DNA of 64,000 nt from NCBI GenBank assembly GCA_963718315.1, contig CAVQZC010000007.1:682001-746000 (forward strand). Direction: 5' to 3'. Of this stretch, positions 50,856 to 59,868 are shown piece after piece. The notes beneath the pieces are model-generated. The model saw only the letters and a list, made by a program, of their open reading frames with translations, had not been told where the DNA came from and made no database searches. The stretch's first letter is position 1, and every line of letters starts with the position of its first letter. The position numbers were made by a program, and so were the translations under genes. The stretch is from CAVQZC01 sp963718315 (GTDB lineage Bacteria; Actinomycetota; Thermoleophilia; Gaiellales; JAICJC01).

Positions 50856-52136
50856 GTGGCAAGCGCTCCCCCGCTCCCAGCGCCGCGACGGCGTCGCGTC
50901 CTTCCGGTCGTCCTGGTCGTCGCACTCCTCGGCCTGACCGCCGCGGCGTACGCGCATGGACGACTCGGCGGTTCTGGGCCTGCCGGTCCCCCGCCTGCCG
51001 TACCTGCACCGCACGTCGAGCGGGCCACGCACGTCGTCCAGCCCTGGATCACGACCAGCCACGGGCAGTTCGTCGACCGGGCCGGGCACCGCGTCGTGCT
51101 GCACGGCGTGGACGTCGCCATTACGGGCAAGTGGATCTACAAGAACGCCCTCGGTCTGGATGCGAACTTCGTCCGCATCGTGGCCCCCTGGAGCCTGTTC
51201 GAGAAGGTCGCGCCGACAGGCGGCGTGCACCACTGGGACGCCGCCGAGCTGGCCGCGCTCGACAAGGAGGTGGCGTTCTTCGGGCGCCACCACGTGAACG
51301 TGCTGATCGACTTCCATCAGTACCGGTGGTCGCCGTACTTCGCCGGGCACTTCCCCTGCACGACCAGTGAGTGCCTGCCGACCGGCGTCCCCGCCTGGTA
51401 CTACCGAAACGGGCGGTTCCCCGATACCAAGGACGGACAGCGCGCCGCAGAGGCGGCGTTCTGGACGAGCGAGGCGAAGACCACCGAGCACGCCTATGCC
51501 GCCTTCGCCGCGATGATGGCGACCCACTTCGCCCGCGATCCGAACGTCGTCGGGTACGAGATCATCAACGAGCCCCACCCCGGCACCCTGTCGGGCGGGC
51601 AGGCGACCCAGGTCATGCTGCAGTGGCAGGCGTCCATCCTGCGGGTGCTGCAGAGGGTCGACCCGACGCGCACGGCGTTCGTCATGTGCAACGGTGGCGG
51701 CAGCGGGGTCGGCACCGCCGACCTGCGAGTGCTCGGCTCGCTCGACCACGTGGCGCTCGACTGGCACGACTACTACAACGGGCGCAGCGGCGGCGGGCTC
51801 GACTCGAGTGGCGACACCTGGGTGCCGTCGTGGGCGACCACGCACAACCAGCAGGCAACCTCCTACACGGGCACCGAGGCCAACCAGGCAAACGTCCTGG
51901 CGTGGCCCGTTCGCACCGCCCAGCGGTTCGGCGTCCCGCTGCTGATCGGTGAGTGGGGCACACGCTCCGACGCCTCCGGCTGGCAGACCTACCAGTCGCA
52001 GATGCTCTCGCTGTTCGCGCAGCACCACATCAGCAACGCGCGCTGGGAGCTGAAGAGGGGCGGCGGGCTCGGGCTGCTCACCCCCCAGGGCAAGCTGAAC
52101 GCCGCCGCGCGCCAGCTGGCAACCGCCGGCCGCTGA
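50856..52136 (+). CDS. Secreted glycoside hydrolase, GH5-like
   Basis: About 426 residues. N-terminal signal anchor (RRRRVLPVVLVVALLGLTAA), a Pro-rich linker, then a (beta/alpha)8 barrel: VVLHGVDVAITGKWIYKNAL, GLDANFVRIVAPWSLFEKVA, HHVNVLIDFHQYRWSPYF, acid/base Glu in VGYEIINEPHPGTL (NEP motif), HVALDWHDYYNGRSGGGLDS, and the nucleophile Glu in PLLIGEWGTRSDASGWQTYQ. The NEP and GEWG glutamates mark clan GH-A, family 5 (endoglycoceramidase/cellulase-like branch). GTG 50856 is preferred to ATG 50802 because of the promoter. It may trim the neighbouring exopolysaccharide or degrade plant glycans. Confidence 0.85.
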   Translation: MASAPPLPAPRRRRVLPVVLVVALLGLTAAAYAHGRLGGSGPAGPPPAVPAPHVERATHVVQPWITTSHGQFVDRAGHRVVLHGVDVAITGKWIYKNALGLDANFVRIVAPWSLFEKVAPTGGVHHWDAAELAALDKEVAFFGRHHVNVLIDFHQYRWSPYFAGHFPCTTSECLPTGVPAWYYRNGRFPDTKDGQRAAEAAFWTSEAKTTEHAYAAFAAMMATHFARDPNVVGYEIINEPHPGTLSGGQATQVMLQWQASILRVLQRVDPTRTAFVMCNGGGSGVGTADLRVLGSLDHVALDWHDYYNGRSGGGLDSSGDTWVPSWATTHNQQATSYTGTEANQANVLAWPVRTAQRFGVPLLIGEWGTRSDASGWQTYQSQMLSLFAQHHISNARWELKRGGGLGLLTPQGKLNAAARQLATAGR

Positions 52137-52397
52137 TCAGGCGGCGATCCGCCGGCAGACGGCGATGCGTGCCACCGGTAGCGACGTGCGCAGGGTCAAC
52201 TTACGGCGAGCCGTCCACCGGTCCGGGTGCACGCTCCAGCTGCCGTGCGGCGTGCAGGCACGAGAGGGGCTCGTCAGCTCAGACATCTGACCGGCGCCCG
52301 CCAGGACATGGCGCGGCGGCGAGCCGCTGGCGACGGTAGCCAGAAGCCAGCCCGCGATGACCGCGACCAGCGCTCCCATGATCAGGCGCCGCCCCAT
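52137..52397 (-). CDS. Small secreted or membrane-anchored protein, 86 aa
   Basis: MGRRLIMGALVAVIAGWLLA gives an N-terminal hydrophobic segment (signal peptide or anchor), followed by TVASGSPPRHVLAGAGQMSE and a basic, Cys-containing tail (RACTPHGSWSVHPDRWTARR ... IAVCRRIAA). Two cysteines could pair outside. It abuts the GH5 stop (no gap) and its ATG overlaps the hydrolase stop by 16 nt, so it is probably the second gene of the hydrolase transcript. Function unknown. Confidence 0.55.
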   Translation of the reverse strand: MGRRLIMGALVAVIAGWLLATVASGSPPRHVLAGAGQMSELTSPSRACTPHGSWSVHPDRWTARRKLTLRTSLPVARIAVCRRIAA

Positions 52398-53245
52398 GCG
52401 GGGAACATAGCGCCAGGTACGGGGGTTCCTTCGTGCTGGTCGATGAGCTGCTTGATGATCGGGTTCAGCCGGTCGTGCGCATGCCCGTACCAGGACGAGT
52501 GGGCCATGCCTTCGAGCAGATCGAACGTCGCGCCGGGAATCATGTCGGCGAGCTCGCGGCCGTCCTGCGGCGGCGCCTGCATGTCCTCGGCGAACGCGAT
52601 CACGTGCACGGGAACGCGAACCGAGCCAAGCTCCGCTCGCTGGTCGTAGCGCAGCGACGCGTCCCACTGCGGGATCAGCGACGCCTCGTTCTCGCCAGTG
52701 TCGATCCACGCCAGCAGGAGCTCGCGCAGCTTCGGCCACAGCTCCCGGTCGCCCAGCGCCTGGGCCGGATAGCACATGGCGGCATAGTGGGTGACGCCCA
52801 TCATGCCGTCGAGCCGGCCGCCACGGCGGCGAAACTCGATCTCTGCCTCCTGGAAGTCCCACCCCCACCCGGTGCTCCAGGCTCCGGTGCCCATCACCAC
52901 CGCGCAGCGGATCAGGTCCGGCCGGTCGATCACGACCTGCTGGGCAATCGCGGCACCCAGTGAGCTGCCCACCAGCGCGACCGGTGGCTCGCACACCGCC
53001 TCGATCAGCTCGGCCGCGTCCTGTGCAAACGCCTCGATCGGCCAGGGCTGGGAGAGGTCGCAGGTCGTCTCGCCGATGCCGCGATTGTCGTACGTGGTGC
53101 AGCGAAAGAACTGATCGAACCACGGCGTCTGGAACAGGCGCCAGTCGTTCCCACTCGTTCCCCCGCCCGCCACCCAGACCAGATCCGCGCCGGCTCCGGA
53201 CTGCTCGTAGCTGATGCGTGCGTGGGTTGCGTCGTGGAAGGGCAT
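52382..53245 (-). CDS. Alpha/beta hydrolase
   Basis: About 287 residues: ARISYEQSGAGADLVWVAGG, WFDQFFRCTTYDNRGIGETT, nucleophile elbow VALVGSSLGAAIAQQVVIDR (GSSLG, Ser), acid in HVIAFAEDMQAPPQDGREL (about residue 215), His in LLEGMAHSSWYGHAHDRL. Triad Ser-Asp-His and the YDNRGIGETT strand suit carboxylesterase/3-oxoadipate enol-lactonase-like enzymes. ATG 53245 (MPFHDATHARI). Substrate unknown. Confidence 0.87.
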   Translation of the reverse strand: MPFHDATHARISYEQSGAGADLVWVAGGGTSGNDWRLFQTPWFDQFFRCTTYDNRGIGETTCDLSQPWPIEAFAQDAAELIEAVCEPPVALVGSSLGAAIAQQVVIDRPDLIRCAVVMGTGAWSTGWGWDFQEAEIEFRRRGGRLDGMMGVTHYAAMCYPAQALGDRELWPKLRELLLAWIDTGENEASLIPQWDASLRYDQRAELGSVRVPVHVIAFAEDMQAPPQDGRELADMIPGATFDLLEGMAHSSWYGHAHDRLNPIIKQLIDQHEGTPVPGAMFPAWGGA

Positions 53246-53326
53246 GGGCGGAGCGGCGAGCGAGTCTAGCCGGTCGGCCCGGACGGGCACGCCTAAGTGC
53301 TACTCCTCATGCCGGTTCCAAGTCTT

Positions 53327-53356
53327 CGCCCCGGCCGCTTTGGTACGGCCGGGGCG
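53327..53356 (-). terminator. Hairpin terminator after the secreted protein gene 53371-53994
   Basis: CGCCCCGGCCG pairs exactly with CGGCCGGGGCG around an 8-nt loop, 15 nt after the stop on the minus strand. Confidence 0.65.
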
Positions 53357-53370
53357 ACGCGAAACAGCTG

Positions 53371-53994
53371 TTAGTTACAGGTCGTCGCGATGTCGCCAGT
53401 TGAGCTCGTGGTTGCGGAATTGCCCGTGGTCGTCGCCGTCCACTTGTTCAAGCAGAGGGCTGGGTTCGCCGATGTCGCGACTTCCAGCGCACTTTTCACC
53501 GTCGAGAACGACCATGTTGCACTGCCGCCGAAGAACGCTGCGACGAAGTTGCTGATCCCACTGGTGTCCCCTGGATAGGGGTCGGATGCGCACGATACGT
53601 CGCACGTTGCGCTCGAGTCGAAGGTGCCACCGGTTACGACGAGGTAGAACGTCATATTGACACGGCCCTTCGCATTGGCGTTGATGTGGTCGCCGTTGTC
53701 CGTTCCAGAGCCGCAGGCGCCCGGTGACGACCCCGCGTTCGTCACGAACTTGCCTGCCGTCCTGAGCGTCACGTTGTAGGAGCCGTCAAGGTTGATCTTC
53801 GACACCCGGTACGTCGAGTTCAGACCTGAGAAGTTCGCCCAGGCATTCAGGCAGCTGCCATAGTCGATGGCGGAAACCGGGCCGTACGGCCCCTCCGCAG
53901 TGGTGGAGGCGACAGCCGCCGAGGCTGCCGCAAAGCCCACGCCGAGCGTCACGGTGAGCGCGAGTGCCAACCGTCTCGGGATAGAACGTGTCAT
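53371..53994 (-). CDS. Secreted hypothetical protein, Thr/Ser-rich
   Basis: 207 residues. Signal peptide IPRRLALALTVTLGVGFAAA followed by SAAVAST. The mature part is Gly/Ser/Thr-rich: PVSAIDYGSCLNAWANFSGL, TYRVSKINLDGSYNVTLRTA, VNMTFYLVVTGGTFDSSATC, ISNFVAAFFGGSATWSFSTV. Six cysteines may form three disulfides. The good ribosome-binding site (AAGGGGG) and its own terminator mark a monocistronic, probably abundant surface or extracellular protein. No family recognised. Confidence 0.7.
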   Translation of the reverse strand: MTRSIPRRLALALTVTLGVGFAAASAAVASTTAEGPYGPVSAIDYGSCLNAWANFSGLNSTYRVSKINLDGSYNVTLRTAGKFVTNAGSSPGACGSGTDNGDHINANAKGRVNMTFYLVVTGGTFDSSATCDVSCASDPYPGDTSGISNFVAAFFGGSATWSFSTVKSALEVATSANPALCLNKWTATTTGNSATTSSTGDIATTCN

Positions 53995-54176
53995 CGTTAT
54001 CCCCCTTCAGGATTTGGACACGAACGGCCGACCTTACCATGCTGCACCCGTCACGGGCGGCCTGAATGCCAATCGGCCAATGTCCTCCCCGGGCCAGTTG
54101 GCGGAGTGCGCACGACGGCCCAGTTGAGGGCTTCGCACAGCGGAATGGTGGCCGTACCGATCGAGTAACCAGGCGA

Positions 54177-54249
<73 letters not shown>

Positions 54250-54280
54250 TTGGACGACCGGAGTTTAGAGGATCGGGCCT

Positions 54281-54973
54281 CTATGCCATCCCGGCGGCGG
54301 CCAGGAAGCGGCGCAGCTTCGGCTCGTTCGCCGGGTCGGCCGACACGCCGGTGAAGCCCATGCCGACGATCGGTCCCATGGCGGCGACTCGGGCTACCAG
54401 GTCCTCGGCGTGGGCCACCGTCATCCCGTCGGGCTCGGGCATGAAGCAGTGGAACTCGGCCAGGTCGAGGACGTCGCAGTCGAAGGCGATGTAGATGCCG
54501 GCCGTCTCGTCGACGACGTCGGACAGGCCGACCTCGGTCGTCTCGAGGCCGACCGACGCGATGAACTCCAGCTCCGGCTGATCGAGGCTGCGGGCCCCGA
54601 TCAGCGCGGCGTCGGCGACCTGCACGACGCCGTCGTCGAGCAGCATCCGGTAGGGCATGCCCCAGAGGTTCCCGGACGGTGAGGTCTCGGGCGTGTTGAG
54701 GTCGCCATGGGCATCGAGCCAGACGACCGATATCCGGCCGTGGCGCTCCGCCAGTCCCCGCACCGCACCGACGTGCGTGCAGCAGCAGCCGCCCATCAGC
54801 ACCGGCCGCTCGGGCAGGCTGTGAGCGAGGACTTTCGTCTCCTCGTCGAGCGTCTCCTCGGCCACGATCTCGGCCTCGACCAGGCCCAGGTCGAGGAGGG
54901 CGGCACGCTCCATGTCCTCGCCGCCGACGCCGAAGGCACGCGGCACACGGACCAGGCGGGCGGGGCCGCTCAC
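54281..54973 (-). CDS. Arginase/agmatinase-family ureohydrolase-like protein
   Basis: 230 residues: VSGPARLVRVPRAFGVGGED, ERPVLMGGCCCTHVGAVRGL (first Mn-ligand region, His), SVVWLDAHGDLNTPETSPSG (DAHxD binuclear Mn motif), NLWGMPYRMLLDDG, and IAFDCDVLDLAEFHCF (DxD). The metal ligands are all there, so catalysis is possible; the cysteine run GGCCCTH is unusual against GGDHS of classical members. GTG 54973 overlaps the HAD stop (GTGA). Substrate (arginine, agmatine, formimidoylglutamate or other) is unknown. Confidence 0.82.
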   Translation of the reverse strand: MSGPARLVRVPRAFGVGGEDMERAALLDLGLVEAEIVAEETLDEETKVLAHSLPERPVLMGGCCCTHVGAVRGLAERHGRISVVWLDAHGDLNTPETSPSGNLWGMPYRMLLDDGVVQVADAALIGARSLDQPELEFIASVGLETTEVGLSDVVDETAGIYIAFDCDVLDLAEFHCFMPEPDGMTVAHAEDLVARVAAMGPIVGMGFTGVSADPANEPKLRRFLAAAGMA

Positions 54974-55629
54974 GCGGGCTGCAGCTCGTCGAGCGTGTCG
55001 CCCAGGCCCCGGAGGTCGGGCAGCTCGCGGGTCGGCGGTACGGCCGCGTCCTCGTCCAGCCGGTTGATCCAGACATTGCGGATGCCGAGGTCGTTGGTCG
55101 GCACGATGTCGTGGAAGAGGCTGGCAGCGACGTGGATGTGGTGCGCCGGATCGGCTCCCGTCTCCTGGCGGAATTGCTCCCAGTGGGCATGGGCCGGCTT
55201 GTACGACCGGATCTGCTCTGCCACGATCACCAGGTCGAACGGCGCCTCCAGGTACGGCAGCGAAGACTGCAGCAGGTCGACGTCGCAGTTGGAGAGGATC
55301 GCCAGCCGCCACCCGCGCTCGCGCGCCGCGCGCAGCTCGTCCGGCACCTCGGGATGCGCGGGCCAGGTGGCCAGCGACTCGGACAGCGCGTGCGCTCGGC
55401 CGTCGAGCTCGACGCCCTGTTCACGGGCCAGCTCCGCGAGGCAGAGGTCGAGCACGTCGCGGTAGGTGTGGTAGCCGTCAGCCTGGATGCGAGGCTCGAT
55501 CTCGTGGTAGCGGGCGAGCACCGCTGGCACATCTACTCCGGGGAAGGTGGCCGCGAGACAGGCGGACACCCCGCCGTCCCAGTCGATCAGGGTGCCGTAG
55601 CAGTCGAAGGTCGCCCAGCGGTCCGCCAT
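54970..55629 (-). CDS. HAD-superfamily hydrolase, haloacid dehalogenase-like
   Basis: 219 residues. Motif I FDCYGTLIDWDGGV (nucleophile Asp), motif II RLAILSNCDVDLLQSSLP, motif III Lys in RSYKPAHAHWEQFRQ, motif IV DIVPTNDLGIRNVWIN. The FDCYGTLIDWD signature resembles type II 2-haloacid dehalogenases, but phosphatase activity is as possible. Coupled to the arginase-family gene downstream. Confidence 0.88.
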   Translation of the reverse strand: MADRWATFDCYGTLIDWDGGVSACLAATFPGVDVPAVLARYHEIEPRIQADGYHTYRDVLDLCLAELAREQGVELDGRAHALSESLATWPAHPEVPDELRAARERGWRLAILSNCDVDLLQSSLPYLEAPFDLVIVAEQIRSYKPAHAHWEQFRQETGADPAHHIHVAASLFHDIVPTNDLGIRNVWINRLDEDAAVPPTRELPDLRGLGDTLDELQPA

Positions 55630-55715
55630 CTGTCAGACACTAGATGATTCCTTTGACACTCATCCTCGATCTCACGACACCCTCACGCGCGACGTTGATC
55701 AGTACAGTCGCGAAC

Positions 55716-56228
55716 ATGAGCACACAGCACATCATCATCGACTCGCCGATCGGCGAGCTGCTGGTCACCGCCACGGACGACGCGATGACCGGCCTGGAAA
55801 TGGCGCCCTTCGAGCGCCCCGACGAGCCCGCCCGGGCTCGGCCCAACACGATCCTGCGGGCCGCGAAGACGCAGCTCAACGCGTACTTCCGCGGGAAGCA
55901 GACAACGTTCGACCTACCGCTGGCTCCGGCCGGCACCCCGTTTCAGCAGGGTGTCTGGCAGGAGCTGACACGAATCCCGCTCGGGGAGACGATCACCTAT
56001 GCCCAGCTCGCGGAGCGAGTCGGGCGGCCCGGGTCATTCCGGGCGGTCGGGGCGGCCAACGGCCGCAATCCGATCTCGCTGATCATCCCCTGCCACCGGG
56101 TGATCGGCTCCGGCGGAAGCCTGACCGGGTACGGAGGGGGCATCGACCGCAAGCGCTGGCTGCTCGACCACGAGGCAGCGATGACCACGGCGTCGCGGGG
56201 CACGAGGAAGGCGGCGGCGGGCGCGTAG
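55716..56228 (+). CDS. ogt: Methylated-DNA-[protein]-cysteine S-methyltransferase
   Basis: Suicide DNA-repair enzyme that removes alkyl groups from O6-guanine. 170 residues: HIIIDSPIGELLVTATDDAM, PFQQGVWQELTRIPLGETIT, YAQLAERVGRPGSFRAVGAA (helix-turn-helix, arginine finger), and the active site PCHRVIG with Cys126, then SLTGYGGGIDRKRWLLDHEA. ATG 55716 gives the family's usual N-terminus; a longer frame to 55644 is not supported. Ends just before the shared terminator with dprA. Confidence 0.92.
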   Translation: MSTQHIIIDSPIGELLVTATDDAMTGLEMAPFERPDEPARARPNTILRAAKTQLNAYFRGKQTTFDLPLAPAGTPFQQGVWQELTRIPLGETITYAQLAERVGRPGSFRAVGAANGRNPISLIIPCHRVIGSGGSLTGYGGGIDRKRWLLDHEAAMTTASRGTRKAAAGA

Positions 56229-56239
56229 TCCGCCGCGGT

Positions 56240-56287
56240 ACCCGGCGGGCGGGCCGAGCGCGATCAGCTCGGCTCTACCCGCCGGGT
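56240..56287. terminator. Shared bidirectional terminator between ogt and dprA
   Basis: Outer 10-bp stem (ACCCGGCGGG with CCCGCCGGGT) enclosing an inner 7-bp stem (GCCGAGC with GCTCGGC, 56253-56273). The dprA stop codon lies within it. It suits two convergent genes. Confidence 0.6.
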
Positions 56288-57348
56288 GTTGCAGGGACCC
56301 ATCGCCCGTGGACGTCGCGGGCCAGACGGCCGTCGATCTCCAGCCGGGCAAGCGCCGCAGCGACCGCTCCCGGCGTCATCCCAAGCCGTGCCGCGAGCTC
56401 GTCGGCGTAGGCCGGCGAGCGTCCCAGCTCGGCCAGCATGGGGTCGTCGTCCGACGCAGCGGCAACGGCACGCGGGGGGTCGATCCCGAGCCAGGCGAGA
56501 AGGTCTGCCACGTCCTCCACCACTCCGGCGCCGGCCTTGATCAGCGCATTGGTGCCCCGGGCCACCGACACGCCCGGCCACCCAGGGACGGCGAGCACGT
56601 CACGGCCGAGGTCGAGCGCCATGTCAGCGGTGATCAGCGCGCCGCTGCGCTCGGCAGCCTCGACGACCAGGGTGGCGTCGGCGAGCGCCGCGATCAGCCG
56701 GTTGCGGGCCGGGAACCGCCACGGCGCCGGCGGGGTGCCCGGCGGATATTCCGAGACCAGCAGCCCGGCTTCGCGGACGCGGTTGAACAGACGTGCGTTG
56801 GTGCGCGGGTACGCCACATCCGGCCCCGTGCCGAGTACCGCCAGCGTTGGGCCGCCAGCGGCCAGCGCGCCCTCATGGGCAGCCGCGTCGACGCCGAGGG
56901 CGAGGCCGCTGACCACCGTCACGCCGGCGGCGGCGGCTCCCGCGGCAAGGTCATGGGCCAGCCGGCGAGCGGCGTCCGCCCCGCGCCGTGAGCCGACGAT
57001 CGCAACGGACGGCCCCTCCGGTGCGAGCAGATCGCGCCGGCTGCCGGCCACGAACACCGCCAGCGGCGGGTCGGCAAGCTCGGCAAGCCGCGGCGGGTAC
57101 CCGGGCGCCGAGGCGGTCAGACACTCGATGTCGCGGCTGCGCAGCTCGTCGGCCCAGGCGGCAGCGGCAGCCGCGTCACTGCGGCGCAGCTCGGTTGCAA
57201 GCGGCGCGGGCACGCCCAGCCGGGCGAGCTCCGTCGGTGAGGAGCGCAGCAGCCGGGCGCACCCGAACCTGCGGGCAACCCCTCCCGGGTCGAGTTCGCT
57301 CCGCGCTCCCGCGCAGGCGACCCGGAGCTCGTCCTCGGAGGCGCTCAC
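56275..57348 (-). CDS. dprA: DNA-processing protein A
   Basis: 357 residues. Rossmann-like domain: ARLAELADPPLAVFVAGSRR, GPSVAIVGSRRGADAARRLA (phosphate/ssDNA loop), VTVVSGLALGVDAAAHEGAL, PGTPPAPWRFPARNRLIAAL, ALITADMALDLGRDVLAVPG. The C-terminal winged helix has ELAARLGMTPGAVAAALARL. It loads RecA onto incoming single-stranded DNA in transformation. Start GTG 57348 overlaps the comM stop (GTGA). Last gene of the ffh-to-dprA run. Confidence 0.93.
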   Translation of the reverse strand: MSASEDELRVACAGARSELDPGGVARRFGCARLLRSSPTELARLGVPAPLATELRRSDAAAAAAWADELRSRDIECLTASAPGYPPRLAELADPPLAVFVAGSRRDLLAPEGPSVAIVGSRRGADAARRLAHDLAAGAAAAGVTVVSGLALGVDAAAHEGALAAGGPTLAVLGTGPDVAYPRTNARLFNRVREAGLLVSEYPPGTPPAPWRFPARNRLIAALADATLVVEAAERSGALITADMALDLGRDVLAVPGWPGVSVARGTNALIKAGAGVVEDVADLLAWLGIDPPRAVAAASDDDPMLAELGRSPAYADELAARLGMTPGAVAAALARLEIDGRLARDVHGRWVPATPGG

Positions 57349-58777
57349 CGGAGCTCCATGCGGTAGGACAGGGCCTCGGCAACGTCGTCGGCCTCCACCT
57401 GATCGCGCCCGGACAGGGCAGCGACCGTCGCAGCCACCCGCCTTGCCCGGGCGGCGCCGCGGCCCGACAGCAGCCTCGTCTCGGTCGCGCGCTGGAGCAG
57501 CGCCTCGGCCTCGGGCAGGTGGTGGGATCCAACGGTCGCCAGCAGCTCTCGGGCTGCGGCGACCCGCGGAGCGACTACCCCCGTCGGCTCGCCGGGATCG
57601 CCGTGTGCGGCGGCCCGGGGTACCTCGATCCGAAGGTCGAAGCGGTCGAGCAGCGGCCCGCTGATCCGCATTCGGTAGGCGGTCATCCGCGGGATCGAGC
57701 AGCGGCATTCGACCACACCGTCACCCAGGTGCCCGCAGGGCAGGGGTTCATGGCGGCGACCACCAGGCAGCGGGCGGGCATCCGCACCGCCCCCGCGGCC
57801 CGGCTGATCAGCACCTCGCCATCCTCCAGCGGCAGCCGGAGCGCCTCCAGCGCCGGCCGGGTGAACTCCGGCAACTCGTCGAGCAGCAGGACTCCGCGGT
57901 GAGCGAGCGTCACCTCTCCCGGTCTCAGCGCGGCGCCGCCGACCAGCGCCGCCACCGACGCGCTGTGGTGCGGCGCCCGGAACGGCCGCTCGGAGATCCG
58001 CACGCCCGCCGGCAGCAGGCCGGCGGCCGAGTGGATGCGGGTGATCTCGATCTCCTCGGAGGTCGTCGGCGGTGGCAGCAGCCCGGGCAGCCGGCGCGCC
58101 AGCAGCGTCTTGCCCGACCCGGGCGGACCGATCATGAGCAGGTTGTGCCCGCCGGCCGCGGCGATCTCGACCGCCCGCCGGGCGCCGGCCTGGCCGTGGA
58201 CGTCGGCGAGGTCGGGGACGGGCGAACGCGGCGCCGGAATCGTATCCGCCACCTCTGCGGGTTCGGCCCGGCCCTCCAGGATCGCCACGGCGTGGCGGAG
58301 GTCGCGAGCCGGGAGCACGGGCACGGCGCCGGGGAGGCGCGCCTCGGCGGCATTCTCGGGCGCGACCAGCAACCCGTCCAGGCCTGCCCGCCCGGCGGCC
58401 TCGGCGATCGCCAGCGCGCCGCCCACCGGGCGCAGGCACCCGTCCAGCCCCAGCTCGGCAGCGGCAGCCACCCGGGCGACGCGCTCGCCCGGCGCCTGGC
58501 CGGACGCGGCCAGCACCGCCAGCGCGATGGCGAGGTCGAAGCCTGAACCCTGCTTGCGCTCCCGTGCCGGCGCCAGGTTCAGGGTCAGCCGGCTGGACGG
58601 AAACTCGTACTCGGCCGAGCCGATCCCGCTCCGCACCCGCTCGCGGGCCTCCTGCACCGCCCGGTCGGCCAGCCCGACCACCACGAAGCTCGGCACACCC
58701 CGGTGCAGGTGGGCCTCGACGTCGAGCCGGTGGGCGACCAGGCCGGACAGCCAGAAGGTGACCGCGCGCGCAATCAT
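57345..58777 (-). CDS. comM: Magnesium-chelatase-like competence/branch-migration ATPase (one-base deletion near 57739)
   Basis: YifB/ComM family helicase for heteroduplex extension. N-terminal Lon-protease-like domain (FVVVGLADRAVQEARERVRS, PSSRLTLNLAPA, DLAIALAVLAASGQAPGERV), Walker A MIGPPGSGKTLLARRLPGLL, RPFRAPHHSASVAALVGGA, Walker B GVLLLDELPEFTRPALEALR. At AAMNPCP one C appears to be missing from a C run; restoring it gives CGHLGDGVVECRCSIPRMTA, RISGPLLDRFDLRIEVP and the C-terminal SGRGAARARRVAATVAALSG. Restored length is 477 residues, normal. The only deletion among the clear indels in this window. Confidence 0.9.
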
Positions 58778-58837
58778 GGCCGCCCACGCTACGGAGCAAG
58801 GGCGCGCGGGTGGGTCACGAGAAATGTCGAGATCGAG

Positions 58838-59191
58838 TCAGAACGCGGCCGGCACGTGATGCACGCTGAAGCCGTCCACGGCGATCACGTCGAACCGCAC
58901 CGTCTCGACCGAGGGGTCGTCCGCCATCAGCAGCTCGGCCGCCTCGCGGAGCCGCCGCCGCTTGTGCTCGCCGACAGCCTCCAGCGGCGTGCCCCGCACC
59001 GGGGTTCGCCGGGCCTTGACCTCGCAGACCACCAGCAGCGGGCCGCGGCGCGCCAGCAGGTCGACCTCACGGCCGGCCACGCGCACGTTGCGGCCGACGA
59101 TCCGATACCCGCGGAGCCGCATCGACCACGCCGCGGCCGACTCGGCCAGCCGCCCGTAGCTACTCGGCGAGAGCCAGCTCGGCGTACGCAC
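58838..59191 (-). CDS. yraN: YraN/UPF0102 family endonuclease-like protein
   Basis: 117 residues, PD-(D/E)XK fold: SYGRLAESAAAWSMRLRGYR, GRNVRVAGREVDLLARRGPL (D and E ligands), LVVCEVKARRTPVRGTPLEA (ExK), VGEHKRRRLREAAELLMADD. The catalytic triad positions are intact. Overlaps the rnhB end by 32 nt from GTG 59191. Function in vivo unclear; conserved next to rnhB. Confidence 0.88.
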   Translation of the reverse strand: MRTPSWLSPSSYGRLAESAAAWSMRLRGYRIVGRNVRVAGREVDLLARRGPLLVVCEVKARRTPVRGTPLEAVGEHKRRRLREAAELLMADDPSVETVRFDVIAVDGFSVHHVPAAF

Positions 59192-59807
59192 GAGCGTCGA
59201 AGCTGCGGCGGTGGAGAGGCGTCACGCCGAGGCGGCGGACGGCGTTCGAGTGCTCCTCGGTGATGTAGCCGACGTGCTGCTCGAACCCGTAGCCGGGGTA
59301 GCGGTCGGCGACCCCGTGCATGTACCGGTCGCGCGTCGTCTTGGCGATCACGGATGCCGCCGCGATCGCCGCGCTGCGACCGTCTCCGCCGACGATTCGC
59401 CGATGCTCGAGCCCGCAGCCCGCCGGCAGGTGGAAGCCGTCGGTCAGGCGCACCTCGGGCAGCTGTCCCAGCGCCCGCAGGGCCCGGTCCATCCCGTACA
59501 GGTTCGAGCGGTGAAGCCCTCGCTTGTCGATCTGGTCCGACGAGACGACGACCACCGCGACGCCGGCGGCGCAGTCCAGGATCGCCTCGGCCAGCCGATC
59601 ACGCTTCTCGGGATCGAGCCGCTTGGAGTCGTCGAGATCCCGGAGCCGGCGTTTGTTGACCCGCTCGAGATCGAGGCAGACCGCCGCCACCACCAGCGGC
59701 CCGGCCAGACAGCCGCGCCCAGCCTCGTCGGTGCCGGCCACGTAGCGGACGCCCAGCCGGCGGTCGTGCGCCAGGAGACGGAGGCCGGAGGGACGAGAGG
59801 CAGGCAT
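59160..59807 (-). CDS. rnhB: Ribonuclease HII
   Basis: 215 residues. Active site YVAGTDEAGRGCLAGPLVVA (Asp27, Glu28), DLDDSKRLDPEKRDRLAEAI, AIAAASVIAKTTRDRYMHGV, ADRYPGYGFEQHVGY and the later Asp in the VT..HRRSFD region. Removes ribonucleotides from DNA. Starts ATG 59807, 61 nt after the lepB stop. Confidence 0.93.
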   Translation of the reverse strand: MPASRPSGLRLLAHDRRLGVRYVAGTDEAGRGCLAGPLVVAAVCLDLERVNKRRLRDLDDSKRLDPEKRDRLAEAILDCAAGVAVVVVSSDQIDKRGLHRSNLYGMDRALRALGQLPEVRLTDGFHLPAGCGLEHRRIVGGDGRSAAIAAASVIAKTTRDRYMHGVADRYPGYGFEQHVGYITEEHSNAVRRLGVTPLHRRSFDARAYAELALAE

Positions 59808-59868
59808 CCCTTGCGAGGGTATCGCGCCGAGCGGACGCGGGCGACCCAGATGTGTGCCGAGAGCGTGC

